A stretch of DNA of 34,448 nt from Chitinophagia bacterium (GTDB lineage: Bacteria > Bacteroidota > Bacteroidia > Chitinophagales > Chitinophagaceae): the NCBI GenBank assembly GCA_009920495.1, contig RFZW01000009.1, forward strand, positions 1-34,448, in the 5' to 3' direction. The position numbers and the translations under genes were made by a program. Positions 1 through 10,041 of the stretch are shown here, in pieces; position 1 is the first letter of the stretch; each line of letters opens with the position of its first letter. The notes under the pieces are model-generated. The model was not told the origin of the DNA, made no database searches, and saw only the letters and a list, made by a program, of their open reading frames with translations.

Positions 1-1164
1 AATGATATGATACAACTTGATACTAAGTGCCATAAATAGCATTTTAGCATTTGCATTGCGTTCAATATGGTAAACTGACTTATCTAGTTCATTTACAATG
101 GATTCCATCTGGCTCACCCCTGCAATTTTGTTGATTCTTAGGGCAAAATCCTTTAAATCACTATCCAAAGGGAGGTCGGATCCCATCGTTTTTAGCCGAA
201 TACTATGTTCTAATAGGTGGTTGAAATACTTTAAAAACTGTTTTTGTTGCTCTCTGCCCAACTTACTCATTTCTTCCACCCATTTTAATTGGGCCACCGG
301 ACCCATTTTCAATATGGCGTTCAGCCAATCCTTAATCATACTAATATAGTCCTGGTCACTATGTTGGATTAAGTGAAGTGCTTCCCTGTAGTTGCCCTCC
401 GCCAAAATAGCCACTTGTTTTGCTTTTTCAGGGGCTAGTTTAGCACGACCAATTAAAGCAGACTCAATTTCATGGGTTGTCAGCCTAGGCACTTTTACAA
501 ATTGGCACCTACTTAAGATGGTGGGTAAAATATTTTCCTCTGAAGCGGCGACTAAAATAAATATGGTGTTGTCAGGTGGCTCCTCTATTAATTTTAAAAG
601 TTTATTGCCTTCTTTTCCCAAATATTCGGGCATCCATAAAACCAACACTTTATAGGCACTCTCGAAACTTTTAAATGATAATTTTTTGATGATTTCATTA
701 CACTCGTCTGCACTAATATTTCCTTGCTTGTTTTCAGCTTTAATAAATTGAAGCCAATCAAAAGCATTGCCATTAGGATAGCCGTTTATAAATTCACGCC
801 ATTGCTCAATAAAATTTGCACTAATATTTTTTTGTCCTGGCTTTTCAATAATGGTTGGAAATGAGAAATGTAAATCAGGGTGCATTAGTTGACTGGCTCT
901 GTGATACGCTGGTACATCTGCAATTTGTTCTGGCGTATAAAATGGTTGCGCAATTGGCTCGGCGGGTGCACCAAATAAATCAGCGGTTGCAGCAGCTTGG
1001 TTGGGGATACTTACAATGTATTGTGCGAATGCAACTGCTAATGGTAAAGCGCCTGATCCTTCCGGACCCACCAACAATAATGCATGGGGCAACCTTTGTT
1101 GCTGCACCATGTCCACCAATTGTTTTTTTAGTTTTTCCTGACCAATTACTTCGCTTAATAACAT
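1..1164 (-). CDS. holB: DNA polymerase III subunit delta' (3' part truncated by window edge)
   Basis: Absent from the ORF track because it runs off the edge. Reverse-strand translation from CAT at 1162-1164 gives MLLSEVIGQEKLKKQLVDMVQQQRLPHALLLVGPEGSGALPLAVAFAQYIV...LLKLIEEPPDNTIFILVAASEENILPTILSRCQFVKVP, with clamp-loader hallmarks (GPEGSG, LLKLIEEPP, SRCQ). No stop seen in the stretches read down to position 1. Confidence 0.93.
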   Translation of the reverse strand, partial: MLLSEVIGQEKLKKQLVDMVQQQRLPHALLLVGPEGSGALPLAVAFAQYIVSIPNQAAATADLFGAPAEPIAQPFYTPEQIADVPAYHRASQLMHPDLHFSFPTIIEKPGQKNISANFIEQWREFINGYPNGNAFDWLQFIKAENKQGNISADECNEIIKKLSFKSFESAYKVLVLWMPEYLGKEGNKLLKLIEEPPDNTIFILVAASEENILPTILSRCQFVKVPRLTTHEIESALIGRAKLAPEKAKQVAILAEGNYREALHLIQHSDQDYISMIKDWLNAILKMGPVAQLKWVEEMSKLGREQQKQFLKYFNHLLEHSIRLKTMGSDLPLDSDLKDFALRINKIAGVSQMESIVNELDKSVYHIERNANAKMLFMALSIKLYHII

Positions 1165-1217
1165 GAAACGAAGATAACGCTTACTTTATAAAACTGCTTA
1201 AAATTACTAGTAGGACC

Positions 1218-1742
1218 TTATTTTAAATAAGCAGCTATAGCTTCACTGTCTGGTTTAACATTACTTGGGAAGTAAGCTAACATTTTGCCATTTTCATCCA
1301 ACAAAAACTTATTAAAGTTCCAGCTAATGTTCGCATCCAAAACACCATTTTTTGCTTTTTGCGTTAGCCATTGGTAAATAGGTGCAATGTTTGCGCCTTT
1401 GACATCAATTTTGTCAGCTAGTGGAAAATTGACACCATAATTTTCTTTACAAAAGGCGACAATTTCTTCATTAGTTCCGGGTTCCTGTCCACCAAATTGA
1501 TTGCAAGGAAATCCAAGAATGACTAATTTATCTTTGTATTGATCATACACTTTTTGAAGCGATTCATATTGCGGGGTGTAACCACATTTGGAAGCGGTAT
1601 TTACAATCAGTATTTTTTTTCCTTTGTAGGCAGCTAGGTTGATTTGCTTACCATCAATGCCAGCGACTTTAAAATTATGGATGCTTTGTGCATTTAAAAC
1701 TAAAGTGGTCATCATTAATATAAAACTTAAAATGGTTTTCAT
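1218..1742 (-). CDS. Glutathione peroxidase family protein with N-terminal signal peptide
   Basis: NTASKCGYTPQYESLQKVYDQYKDKLVILGFPCNQFGGQEPGTNEEI and WNFNKFLLDENG motifs; hydrophobic N-terminus. Confidence 0.95.
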   Translation of the reverse strand: MKTILSFILMMTTLVLNAQSIHNFKVAGIDGKQINLAAYKGKKILIVNTASKCGYTPQYESLQKVYDQYKDKLVILGFPCNQFGGQEPGTNEEIVAFCKENYGVNFPLADKIDVKGANIAPIYQWLTQKAKNGVLDANISWNFNKFLLDENGKMLAYFPSNVKPDSEAIAAYLK

Positions 1743-1768
1743 GTGTAACTATTTTTTCTTTTAAAAAT

Positions 1769-1801
1769 TTTTATTGTTGTATAAATATAACAACAATAAA
1801 A
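1769..1801 (-). terminator. AT-rich stem-loop downstream of comF, possible terminator
   Basis: TTTTATTGTTGT (1769-1780) pairs with ACAACAATAAAA (1790-1801): 12-bp stem, 9-nt loop, followed on - by a T-rich tract. No GC stem, so weak. Confidence 0.35.
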
Positions 1802-1810
1802 CAAAAAAGT

Positions 1811-2533
1811 TTAAGATAGGGTATAAGCGGCTGCGGCAAATTGAATGGAGGCGGGTTTTGCTTGAAGTAAACATCGGCCTGCTGATTCGGCAGTGGCACC
1901 GGTGGTAATAATATCGTCCACCAAAAGCAGGTGTTTATTATAAATTTGGTCGGTATTTTTTAGACCAAAAAGCAAGGTGGTATTGTGGCCTCGCTCAATT
2001 CGATCCTTGCGTGTTTGGGTATTCGTTTTTTTGTTTTTAAATAGCACGGTTGGCAAAATGGGAATGGGGAATACCTGTGCGATACCTTCGCATAGGAGGA
2101 GGGACTGATTATAGCCCCTGGTCCTTTCCGTAATTTTTCGAACTGGAATGGGTATTAAAAAATCAATTTTATTAAACCGGCTTGCTTTTTTTAAAGCCCA
2201 GCCAATCATATTACCTAATAGCAAACCCGCCCTTTTATTTTGTTTGTATTTTAATTCAAAAAGTAACAATTGTACAATACTGTTTTTTGTAAAAAACAAA
2301 ACGGCCCCGCTTGGACCTGCAGCCAATCTTCCCCAAAATATTTTGTCGACATTATTATTTTCAATTTCAAAAAAATCAGTGAAGGGGAGTTGTGCATGGC
2401 AATTGGGGCATAATACTTGAAATTTTATTATATCAGTACTTCCGCAATGCAAACAAATTTTTGGATAAAATAAATGTAAAAATGCATTCAAGTATTTTTT
2501 TACGCGCAATGCAATATACTTGAAGAGTTTCAT
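1811..2533 (-). CDS. comF: ComF family phosphoribosyltransferase-like protein
   Basis: N-terminal Cys pairs (CLHCGS, CPNC), RGYNQSLLL motif and PRTase loop LLLVDDIITTGAT. Confidence 0.92.
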   Translation of the reverse strand: MKLFKYIALRVKKYLNAFLHLFYPKICLHCGSTDIIKFQVLCPNCHAQLPFTDFFEIENNNVDKIFWGRLAAGPSGAVLFFTKNSIVQLLLFELKYKQNKRAGLLLGNMIGWALKKASRFNKIDFLIPIPVRKITERTRGYNQSLLLCEGIAQVFPIPILPTVLFKNKKTNTQTRKDRIERGHNTTLLFGLKNTDQIYNKHLLLVDDIITTGATAESAGRCLLQAKPASIQFAAAAYTLS

Positions 2534-2560
2534 GGCTATTTTTAAAAAAATCAGCGCCCA

Positions 2561-3931
2561 CTAAAAAAATAATCGATACGCTTCATCCACTCTTTCCACT
2601 GCAATAATTTGAATGCCGTGTTTTTTTTGTTCTATTCCTTTTTTATTAAACTCGGAAATATAAATTTTTTCGAATCCTAATTTTTCTGCTTCCGCAATGC
2701 GTTGTTGAATTCTATTAACCGCTCTAATTTCTCCATTCAATCCAACCTCACCAGCAAAACAAATTCCTTGCGGCAATGGCACATCTTCATAGGAGGAAAG
2801 TAAGGAAAGTATAATGGCTAAATCTAAGGAAGGATCTTCAATTTTTAATCCTCCGGCAATATTTACAAAAACATCTTTCATGCCAAACGCAAAGCCGCCG
2901 CGTTTTTCCAAAACGGCTAATAAAAGTTGCAGTCTTCTTAAGTCAAACCCAGTCACTGTGCGCTGTGGCGTGCCATACACACTTTGTGTAACCAATGCTT
3001 GCACTTCAATTAATAAAGGGCGCATGCCTTCCATGGAGGCTGCAATGGTACTGCCACTTAGTGATTCATTTCGTTGTGCAATTAAAAATGCAGAAGGGTT
3101 GTTAACTACTTTCATTCCTTCACTGGTCATTTCATAAATACCTAATTCACTTGTCCCACCAAATCTGTTTTTTAAAGTGCGCAACATGCGATACGCATAA
3201 TGGCGATCACCTTCAAATTGTAAAACGGTATCCACCATATGTTCTAAAATTTTGGGTCCAGCAATGGATCCTTCCTTGGTGATATGTCCAATTAAAAAAA
3301 CAGGAGTGCCTGTTTCTTTTGCAAATTTTTGAAATTCTGCAGCGGTTTGTTTTATTTGAGATACACTTCCAGCAGCAGAGTCAATCAAGTTGGATTCTAA
3401 AGTTTGAATTGAATCCACAATGACCACCGTTGGTTTTAATTTTTTAATTGCTTTAAAAATTTGTGCAGTATGTGTTTCTGTAAGTAAATAAAAATTTTCA
3501 TTTTGTAAGTTCAATCGGTCGGCACGCATTTTTACTTGTTGAATGCTTTCTTCCCCGCTGATGTATAAAACAGTTTGATCCTTCATCATCAAACCTTGTT
3601 GCAAAAACAAAGTACTCTTTCCAATACCAGGTTCCCCTGCGACTAAAATAATGGAGCCCAATACAATTCCACCGCCTAATACTCTGTTCAATTCCACATC
3701 TGAACTGTCAATTCTTTTTTCTGATTGGCTATTCACTTCATTTAAGGAGATGGCTTGATTTCCTTTTTGGTTCGTATGGTATCCTTCCCAATCAGAATTG
3801 GTTTCCTTTGTTTTTTCAACCAATTCTTCGGTAAAAGTGTTCCACTCATTACAAGCGGGGCATTTTCCGGCCCATTTTGCAGCCTCATAACCACAATTAT
3901 TACAGAAAAATGCCGATTTTGACTTACTCAT
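2561..3931 (-). CDS. radA: DNA repair protein RadA
   Basis: Zinc finger CNNCGYEAAKWAGKCPAC, Walker A GEPGIGKST, KNRFG motif and Lon-like C-terminal domain. Confidence 0.97.
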   Translation of the reverse strand: MSKSKSAFFCNNCGYEAAKWAGKCPACNEWNTFTEELVEKTKETNSDWEGYHTNQKGNQAISLNEVNSQSEKRIDSSDVELNRVLGGGIVLGSIILVAGEPGIGKSTLFLQQGLMMKDQTVLYISGEESIQQVKMRADRLNLQNENFYLLTETHTAQIFKAIKKLKPTVVIVDSIQTLESNLIDSAAGSVSQIKQTAAEFQKFAKETGTPVFLIGHITKEGSIAGPKILEHMVDTVLQFEGDRHYAYRMLRTLKNRFGGTSELGIYEMTSEGMKVVNNPSAFLIAQRNESLSGSTIAASMEGMRPLLIEVQALVTQSVYGTPQRTVTGFDLRRLQLLLAVLEKRGGFAFGMKDVFVNIAGGLKIEDPSLDLAIILSLLSSYEDVPLPQGICFAGEVGLNGEIRAVNRIQQRIAEAEKLGFEKIYISEFNKKGIEQKKHGIQIIAVERVDEAYRLFF

Positions 3932-3935
3932 GCTG

Positions 3936-3943
3936 TAAAGATA
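3936..3943 (-). promoter_or_regulatory. Bacteroidota -7-like box of radA
   Basis: TATCTTTA on - (TAnnTTTG-like) followed by CAGC then ATG; no clear -33 element verified. Confidence 0.4.
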
Positions 3944-4161
3944 ATCGCTTGACTAAATATATTTACAGTATTTACCGAAATGGGATCAAAATCAATAAAT
4001 AATATTAAATAATAATATGTATATAATATAATATAAAAATATAATATGTGTAAGTTTTTTCTTCAAAAAATAAATTAATGTTATCTTAAAGTTAAATTAT
4101 TTAAATTTTTTATTAAATTGTAAGCAAATAAGATTTTTTTAATAATAATACAAACAACAAC

Positions 4162-7100
4162 ATGAGAAAAAAACTATTATGGTGTTTGTTTTTTGCGTTT
4201 TTCTCTTTCCAAGCGGCGATCGCTCAAAACACAACTGTCACTGGTAAAGTATCCGATGAAAAAGGTGCTCCAGTTGAAGGTGCGGTGATTACTGAGAAAA
4301 GTGTATCAAAAAACAGAACACTAACTGATGCAAATGGTATTTTCAGAATCAGTGTTAAAGCTGGCGCTGTTTTGCAGGTTTCAAGTGTAGGCTTCGAAAA
4401 GAAAGAAGCTACATCGCAAGCAGTCACTAATTTCACTTTAAAGGCCTTAAAAGAAGATTTAAGTGAGGTGGTTGTTACGGCCTTGGGTATCAAAAAAGAA
4501 AAGAAAGCATTAGGTTATGCGGTTTCTTCTATTGGTAAAAAAGACTTAGAACAAAAACCTGAAATTGATATTGCGCGTTTATTAAATGGTAAAGCGCCTG
4601 GGGTAAACATTGGTAACACCAGTGGTTTATCTGGTTCTGGTACCAACGTGGTAATTCGTGCAATCAGTACCATTTCTGGTAACTCTCAACCATTATGGGT
4701 TGTAGATGGTGTGCCTTTTGATGGTGGTACGAATAACCAAGCAAATTTTACTTATGGTAATAACACGCCTAGCCGTTTCTTGGATTTAGATCCAAACAAC
4801 GTTGAGTCAATCGACGTTTTAAAAGGTTTGAGTGCGACAACACTATATGGTGAATTAGGAAGAAACGGGGTTATCTTAGTGACTACCAAGAACGGATCTA
4901 CTCAAAAAACTAGAAAGAAAAATGAGGTAACGGTTACACAGTCCTATGCAGTTAACCAAGTTGCTAATTTACCAGAATACAACACTTCCTATGGTGGTGG
5001 TTTTGATTTGAGTTTAGGTTTGGCATTCTTTTCTAACTGGGGTGCAAAGTTTACCGATCCTCCAGCGAAGGTGGCACATCCTTATAGCAGAGCGGCCTTA
5101 AATGCGGCATTTCCGCAATACGTAGGAAACAATAACTATGAATATAAATATTACAATAGCGTATCAAGATTTTTCCGTGATGGTGTTTCTAAAAACACTT
5201 CCGTAAACTTTGCAGGTTCTGCGCAAAATGTAAATTATAATATCAACTTTGGTAATACGGATGACCAAGGCTTCGTAGAAGGTAACGGTTCTAGAAAGAC
5301 CAATATCTCTATGGGAGGTACTATGAAATTATCAAACAAGTTAACCTTGAATGGTACATTTAACCATGTGAATACAGATGTGAAATCTCCACCAACTTCT
5401 CCTTCTTTTGGTTCTACTGCATCTAATCCATCCTTATATGGTGATGTAATGTATACACCAACTGCTGTAGATTTAATGGGATTGGAGTGGGAAAATCCGA
5501 TTGATCATTCTCATGTTTATTATAGAGGCGGTAATGATATTCAAAATCCTCGTTGGACTTTGAAAAACTCATTCACACAAGATAAAGTAAGCAGAAATTA
5601 CGGTCAGGTTTCTTTGAACTATGATTTAAGTCAAAAAATTAAAGTACAATATCGTTTTGGATATGATAATTATTCCAACTATCAATTGTATGCACAAAAT
5701 AAAGGAGGTACTTATTACCCACAAGGTTTCTTAAGAACTTCAACAGGCTTTAATACAATTTTAGATCATACATTAACTACCACATACAAAACTGATATTA
5801 ACAATGATTTCAATTTAGATGTATTAGCCGGTGTAAACTCAAGAGAATTAGGCTACAATCAAATGGGTGCAACAAGTAAGGATCAATTAGTTTTCGGATT
5901 ATTAGATCACACCAACTTTGTGACGCATGATATTGTGAATGAAGCCGGTGCTGATATGGATTACTTAATCAAATCACAATCAGTGGGAGCTTTTGGATCA
6001 GCGACATTAGGCTATAGAAGTTATGCTTACTTAGTAGTAGGTGGTAGAAATAGCTGGACTTCAACATTGGAAGCAGCGAACAGAAGCGTTTTCTATCCAA
6101 ATGTTAGTGGTTCATTTATTGCAACGGAAGCTTTTGACTTTTTAAGAAATAAGAAAAACATAAACTACTTAAAGTTCCGTTTAGGTTATTCAACTGCAGC
6201 AAACTTCCCTAATCCTTACTCAACAAGATCTGCATTAAGTATTTCTACAAGAAACTTTATGACGAATGCTGGTACAGTAATTAATACAAATGCGATCCCT
6301 AACTTCTTACCAAATCCAAATTTGAAGCCTGAGTTGATGGCAGAGACAGAGACTGGTATTGAAGGTAAGTTTTTCCAAAGCAGATTAAGTACGGATATCA
6401 CTTTGTATCAACGTGTATCTAATGATCAAATCTTGAACAGAGATTTAGATCCTTCTACTGGTTATACCTCTCAACAAATCAATGCTGGTAAAGTAACGAA
6501 TAAGGGTATTGAAGCGCAATTAGCTTATAAAATTATTAGAAACAAAGATTGGGTTTGGGAAGTAACAGGAAACTGGACAATCAATAAATCAATGGTATCT
6601 GATATCCCTTCTGACTTAAAAGAAATTGTTTATGCTGGTTATACCACTTTGGGAAACTTTGCAATTAACGGTCAGCCTTTAGGTATCATGAAAGGATATT
6701 ATTATCAAAGACATGAAAATGGCCAATTATTAGTAGGTGCTGGTGGTGATTATATCGCATCAACATCAATTGGCATTATTGGTGATCCAAACCCTGATTA
6801 TAAATTATCAGGTATTAATAGTATAACTTATAAATCATTAACATTCCGATTCCAAGTGGACTACACCCATGGTGGTGATATGTATTCTTCAACTGCTAGA
6901 TCATTGTTAGCGAGAGGGGTTACAAAAGACACTGAATTTGATCGTGCGGCACCTTATATTTTACCTGGTGTAACAGCAGATGGTAAACCAAATAATATTC
7001 AAATCAGTGCTACTCAGGGTTACTTCAATAACGTGTTTGGTCCAGACCAAGGAGGTATTTTTGATGCAACTGTAGTAAGATTAAGAGATATGTCATTATC

Positions 7101-7320
7101 TTATGCTTTGCCTGAAAAATTATTGAATAAAACACCATTTGGTAGTGTATCAATTACTGCGAATGGTAGTAACCTTTGGTATTATGCTCCCAACTTCCCT
7201 AAATACATGCACTTTGATCCTGAAACCAATGGTTTAGGTGTAGGTAACGGTAAGGGCTTGGAATTTATCACTGGTCCTTCTGCACGTAGAATGGGTTTAA
7301 GTGTAAGAATAACTTTTTAA
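4162..7320 (+). CDS. SusC/RagA family TonB-linked outer membrane protein
   Basis: Signal peptide, carboxypeptidase-like domain (VTGKVSDEKGAPVEGAVI), TonB/plug region (SEVVVTALGIKKEKKALGYAVSSI, NGKAPGVNI, LWVVDGVPFDGG, GRNGVILVTTKNG), barrel ending in RITF. Confidence 0.97.
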   Translation: MRKKLLWCLFFAFFSFQAAIAQNTTVTGKVSDEKGAPVEGAVITEKSVSKNRTLTDANGIFRISVKAGAVLQVSSVGFEKKEATSQAVTNFTLKALKEDLSEVVVTALGIKKEKKALGYAVSSIGKKDLEQKPEIDIARLLNGKAPGVNIGNTSGLSGSGTNVVIRAISTISGNSQPLWVVDGVPFDGGTNNQANFTYGNNTPSRFLDLDPNNVESIDVLKGLSATTLYGELGRNGVILVTTKNGSTQKTRKKNEVTVTQSYAVNQVANLPEYNTSYGGGFDLSLGLAFFSNWGAKFTDPPAKVAHPYSRAALNAAFPQYVGNNNYEYKYYNSVSRFFRDGVSKNTSVNFAGSAQNVNYNINFGNTDDQGFVEGNGSRKTNISMGGTMKLSNKLTLNGTFNHVNTDVKSPPTSPSFGSTASNPSLYGDVMYTPTAVDLMGLEWENPIDHSHVYYRGGNDIQNPRWTLKNSFTQDKVSRNYGQVSLNYDLSQKIKVQYRFGYDNYSNYQLYAQNKGGTYYPQGFLRTSTGFNTILDHTLTTTYKTDINNDFNLDVLAGVNSRELGYNQMGATSKDQLVFGLLDHTNFVTHDIVNEAGADMDYLIKSQSVGAFGSATLGYRSYAYLVVGGRNSWTSTLEAANRSVFYPNVSGSFIATEAFDFLRNKKNINYLKFRLGYSTAANFPNPYSTRSALSISTRNFMTNAGTVINTNAIPNFLPNPNLKPELMAETETGIEGKFFQSRLSTDITLYQRVSNDQILNRDLDPSTGYTSQQINAGKVTNKGIEAQLAYKIIRNKDWVWEVTGNWTINKSMVSDIPSDLKEIVYAGYTTLGNFAINGQPLGIMKGYYYQRHENGQLLVGAGGDYIASTSIGIIGDPNPDYKLSGINSITYKSLTFRFQVDYTHGGDMYSSTARSLLARGVTKDTEFDRAAPYILPGVTADGKPNNIQISATQGYFNNVFGPDQGGIFDATVVRLRDMSLSYALPEKLLNKTPFGSVSITANGSNLWYYAPNFPKYMHFDPETNGLGVGNGKGLEFITGPSARRMGLSVRITF

Positions 7321-7345
7321 TACTAACTAAGTAAAAGTAAAGAAT

Positions 7346-9031
7346 ATGAAATATTTTAAAATTATAGTAATCCTAGCGTTATTTTCAACTACGGTTGCTT
7401 GTAACAAGCAGTTGGATGCGCTTTTGGAGAATCCAAATGCGCCTTCTGTGAATACTGCCGATGTTGACTTATTGTTGAACACGGTACAATTATCATTCAC
7501 AGGATTTTTTGACGATGCATCAAATTTAGGAGGTCAATTAACCAGACAACAAGCTATGTTTGGGCCCCTTTATTCAAATGCGTATTCACCTGGTACTTCT
7601 GATGGACTATGGTCAACAGGGTATACAAGTATTATCAAAAATGCAAATGCCTTAATTCCTTTGGCACAAACACAAAAGAAATATAGAGCATCTGGTATAG
7701 CTAAGTTTTTCAAAGCCTATACTTTAGCAACAATGGTAGATGCTTTTGGTGATATTCCTTGGACTGAAGCAGAATTAGGTATTGAAAACCCGAATCCTAA
7801 ACAAGACAAAGGTGCAGCTGTTTATGCTGCTGCGATTGCAATATTAGATGATGCGATTGTAGATTTTAGCAAAGCAGGATCTGCAGCAGTAGCCAATGAT
7901 TTATATTATGGCAATAGTGCTGCAAAATGGATTACAGCTTCAAAAACAATGAAATTTAAATTGTTAATGCAAACGCGTAAAGTAGATGCTACCGCTGCTG
8001 CAAAAATTCAAGCATTGGTAACCGCCGGTGATTTGATTTCAACTGCAGCCAATGACTTTAATTTCAAATACGGAACTAACAGAAATTCTCCTGATGCGCG
8101 TCATCCAGATTATGCTGGAAACTACAATGCAGCAGGTTCAGTGGGTGAGTATATGGGTGATTGGTTTATGTGGGCTGTAGCAGCAGAAAAAAATGGTGGA
8201 ACTATTTCTGGTGCAAAAGGAACCACATTAGATCCAAGACAACGTTACTATTTCTATCGTCAAAATACAAGCGGTGCTAACGTTAACGAAATCACTTTAT
8301 CTTGTATTACTTATCCAAAACCAGCGCACTATTCAGATGCGCAACCCTTCTGTTATTTAGGTACTGGCTATTGGGGACGTGATCATGGTGATAATAGTGG
8401 TACACCTCCAGATGGTTCTTTTAGAACGACTTGGGGTATTTATCCAGCAGGCGGTTTATTTGATGAAAATCAAAACACCAAAGTTGGTTTAGAAGTTGGT
8501 GGTAAAGGTGCTGGTATCTTACCAATTTGGAATTCAGAATTTACGCATTTCAAATTAGCGGAAGCTGCTGCAACTGGAGTTATTACCGGTGGTATGGCTG
8601 CTGCAAGAGTAAGTTTAGAAACTGCTATTAAAAATAATATGGCTAAAGTAACTGGTTTCCCTGCAACATTAGGTGTAACTCCTAGTACAACTTATGCGGC
8701 TAGTGCTACTACTATAGCTAATTATGTTAGCTTAGTTTTAGCTGCATATGATGCTGCTAATGATAATGGGAAATTAGAAATTATCATGAAAGAATACTAT
8801 TTGTCAACCTGGGGTAATGGTTGGGAGGCTTATAATGCATACAGACTTACTGGCTTTCCAAAAAATATGCAGCAAACAGTGTATTCTCCAACACCAGGCT
8901 TTTTTATACGTTCGTTTTACTATCCTTCCGTATATGTCAACAGAAACTTAAATGCACCGGCACAAAAAGCATTGGGTACTAAAGTTGATAAAGTATTTTG
9001 GGATAATAACGCAGATAATTTCATCAATTAA
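7346..9031 (+). CDS. SusD/RagB family nutrient-binding lipoprotein
   Basis: Lipoprotein signal (ILALFSTTVACNKQ), directly downstream of susC; SusD-like DAFGDIPWTEA and C-terminal YNAYRLTGFP. Confidence 0.94.
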   Translation: MKYFKIIVILALFSTTVACNKQLDALLENPNAPSVNTADVDLLLNTVQLSFTGFFDDASNLGGQLTRQQAMFGPLYSNAYSPGTSDGLWSTGYTSIIKNANALIPLAQTQKKYRASGIAKFFKAYTLATMVDAFGDIPWTEAELGIENPNPKQDKGAAVYAAAIAILDDAIVDFSKAGSAAVANDLYYGNSAAKWITASKTMKFKLLMQTRKVDATAAAKIQALVTAGDLISTAANDFNFKYGTNRNSPDARHPDYAGNYNAAGSVGEYMGDWFMWAVAAEKNGGTISGAKGTTLDPRQRYYFYRQNTSGANVNEITLSCITYPKPAHYSDAQPFCYLGTGYWGRDHGDNSGTPPDGSFRTTWGIYPAGGLFDENQNTKVGLEVGGKGAGILPIWNSEFTHFKLAEAAATGVITGGMAAARVSLETAIKNNMAKVTGFPATLGVTPSTTYAASATTIANYVSLVLAAYDAANDNGKLEIIMKEYYLSTWGNGWEAYNAYRLTGFPKNMQQTVYSPTPGFFIRSFYYPSVYVNRNLNAPAQKALGTKVDKVFWDNNADNFIN

Positions 9032-9045
9032 TAAATTTGACAATA

Positions 9046-9948
9046 ATGAAAAAAATATTAAATAAAATATTAATTGCAATTGCCTTCATGGCATTGGTTT
9101 CTTCTTGTCAAAAGGGAGACCTTGCAACTAATAATCCTTTTGTTGACATCAACAATTTGGGTAAAGGTGCTTATGTTACTTTAAAATCGGTAACCAATGC
9201 CAACCTTAATTTTGCAGCAATTGATGCTTCTTCCGTAGGCGTTAAGATTAATCCATATAATAATGGAGTAAAAATCAAAGAAGTAAAATTGTATGTATTC
9301 AAAGGTTCTTCAGCGGACCCAAAGGCTTGGAAATTAGTAAAAACAATTCCAATGTCTGATACAACTATAGTATCAGCTACCGGTGCTGAAATCGCAAAGG
9401 CATATGGTATGACCAGTGCTGCATTATTTGCGCCAGGTCAGTTTTACACCTTTTATCATCAGTTAGTGACTGAAGACAATAAAACCTATGACATTTCAAA
9501 CACCGTAGGTGCATTAGAATCTGCAGGTGGTTACAATGCTTGTATGAGATGGACTGCTTTTGTGGTATGTCCTTTCACAGGTAATATGAAAGGTACTTAC
9601 AAAGTAATGCAGGATGATTGGGCGGACTGGTCAGTGGGTGATATTGTTTCAGTTAGCGATGGCCCAGGAGCGAATCAAATTAACATTTCTGATGTATGGC
9701 CTAATCCTGCATATGGTGATAAAAAGAATGACTTAGTTATAACTATTGATCCAGCAACAGGCGCAGCTAAGTTAGCAACCAACAATGTAGTTTTTGCTGA
9801 CTATGGGCAACTTACAAGCGCCTACATTCCAAGTTCAGGTACGAATGGATATGTTTTCTCTTGTACTGGTTATATTGGTCTGAAAATTGGTATCAAATAC
9901 GGAACTACCGATTATGGTGTTAACACACTTACCTTACAAAAGCGTTAA
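9046..9948 (+). CDS. Predicted surface lipoprotein of the SusCD operon, unknown ligand
   Basis: MKKILNKILIAIAFMALVSSCQKGD lipobox; 14 bp after susD on the same strand. The track start (9037) is a TTG; the ATG at 9046 is preferred. Confidence 0.8.
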   Translation: MKKILNKILIAIAFMALVSSCQKGDLATNNPFVDINNLGKGAYVTLKSVTNANLNFAAIDASSVGVKINPYNNGVKIKEVKLYVFKGSSADPKAWKLVKTIPMSDTTIVSATGAEIAKAYGMTSAALFAPGQFYTFYHQLVTEDNKTYDISNTVGALESAGGYNACMRWTAFVVCPFTGNMKGTYKVMQDDWADWSVGDIVSVSDGPGANQINISDVWPNPAYGDKKNDLVITIDPATGAAKLATNNVVFADYGQLTSAYIPSSGTNGYVFSCTGYIGLKIGIKYGTTDYGVNTLTLQKR

Positions 9949-9965
9949 TTTCATTTAGCTTTAAT

Positions 9966-9999
9966 AAAAAAGGGTCCCGATTTATCGGGACCCTTTTTT
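9966..9999. terminator. Bidirectional intrinsic terminator between convergent SusCD operon and rng
   Basis: AAAAAAGGGTCCCGATTTATCGGGACCCTTTTTT: perfect 9-10 bp GC-rich stem (GGGTCCCGAT/ATCGGGACCC) flanked by A6 and T6. Confidence 0.93.
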
Positions 10000-10041
10000 A
10001 TTTCTTTTAAAACTCGCCTGTAGTTTACCTGTTAATTATGT

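Noticed and set aside
98-1166. Three + strand ORFs (98..349, 392..655, 855..1166)
   Set aside because: All lie antisense within holB, which has clear clamp-loader motifs on -.
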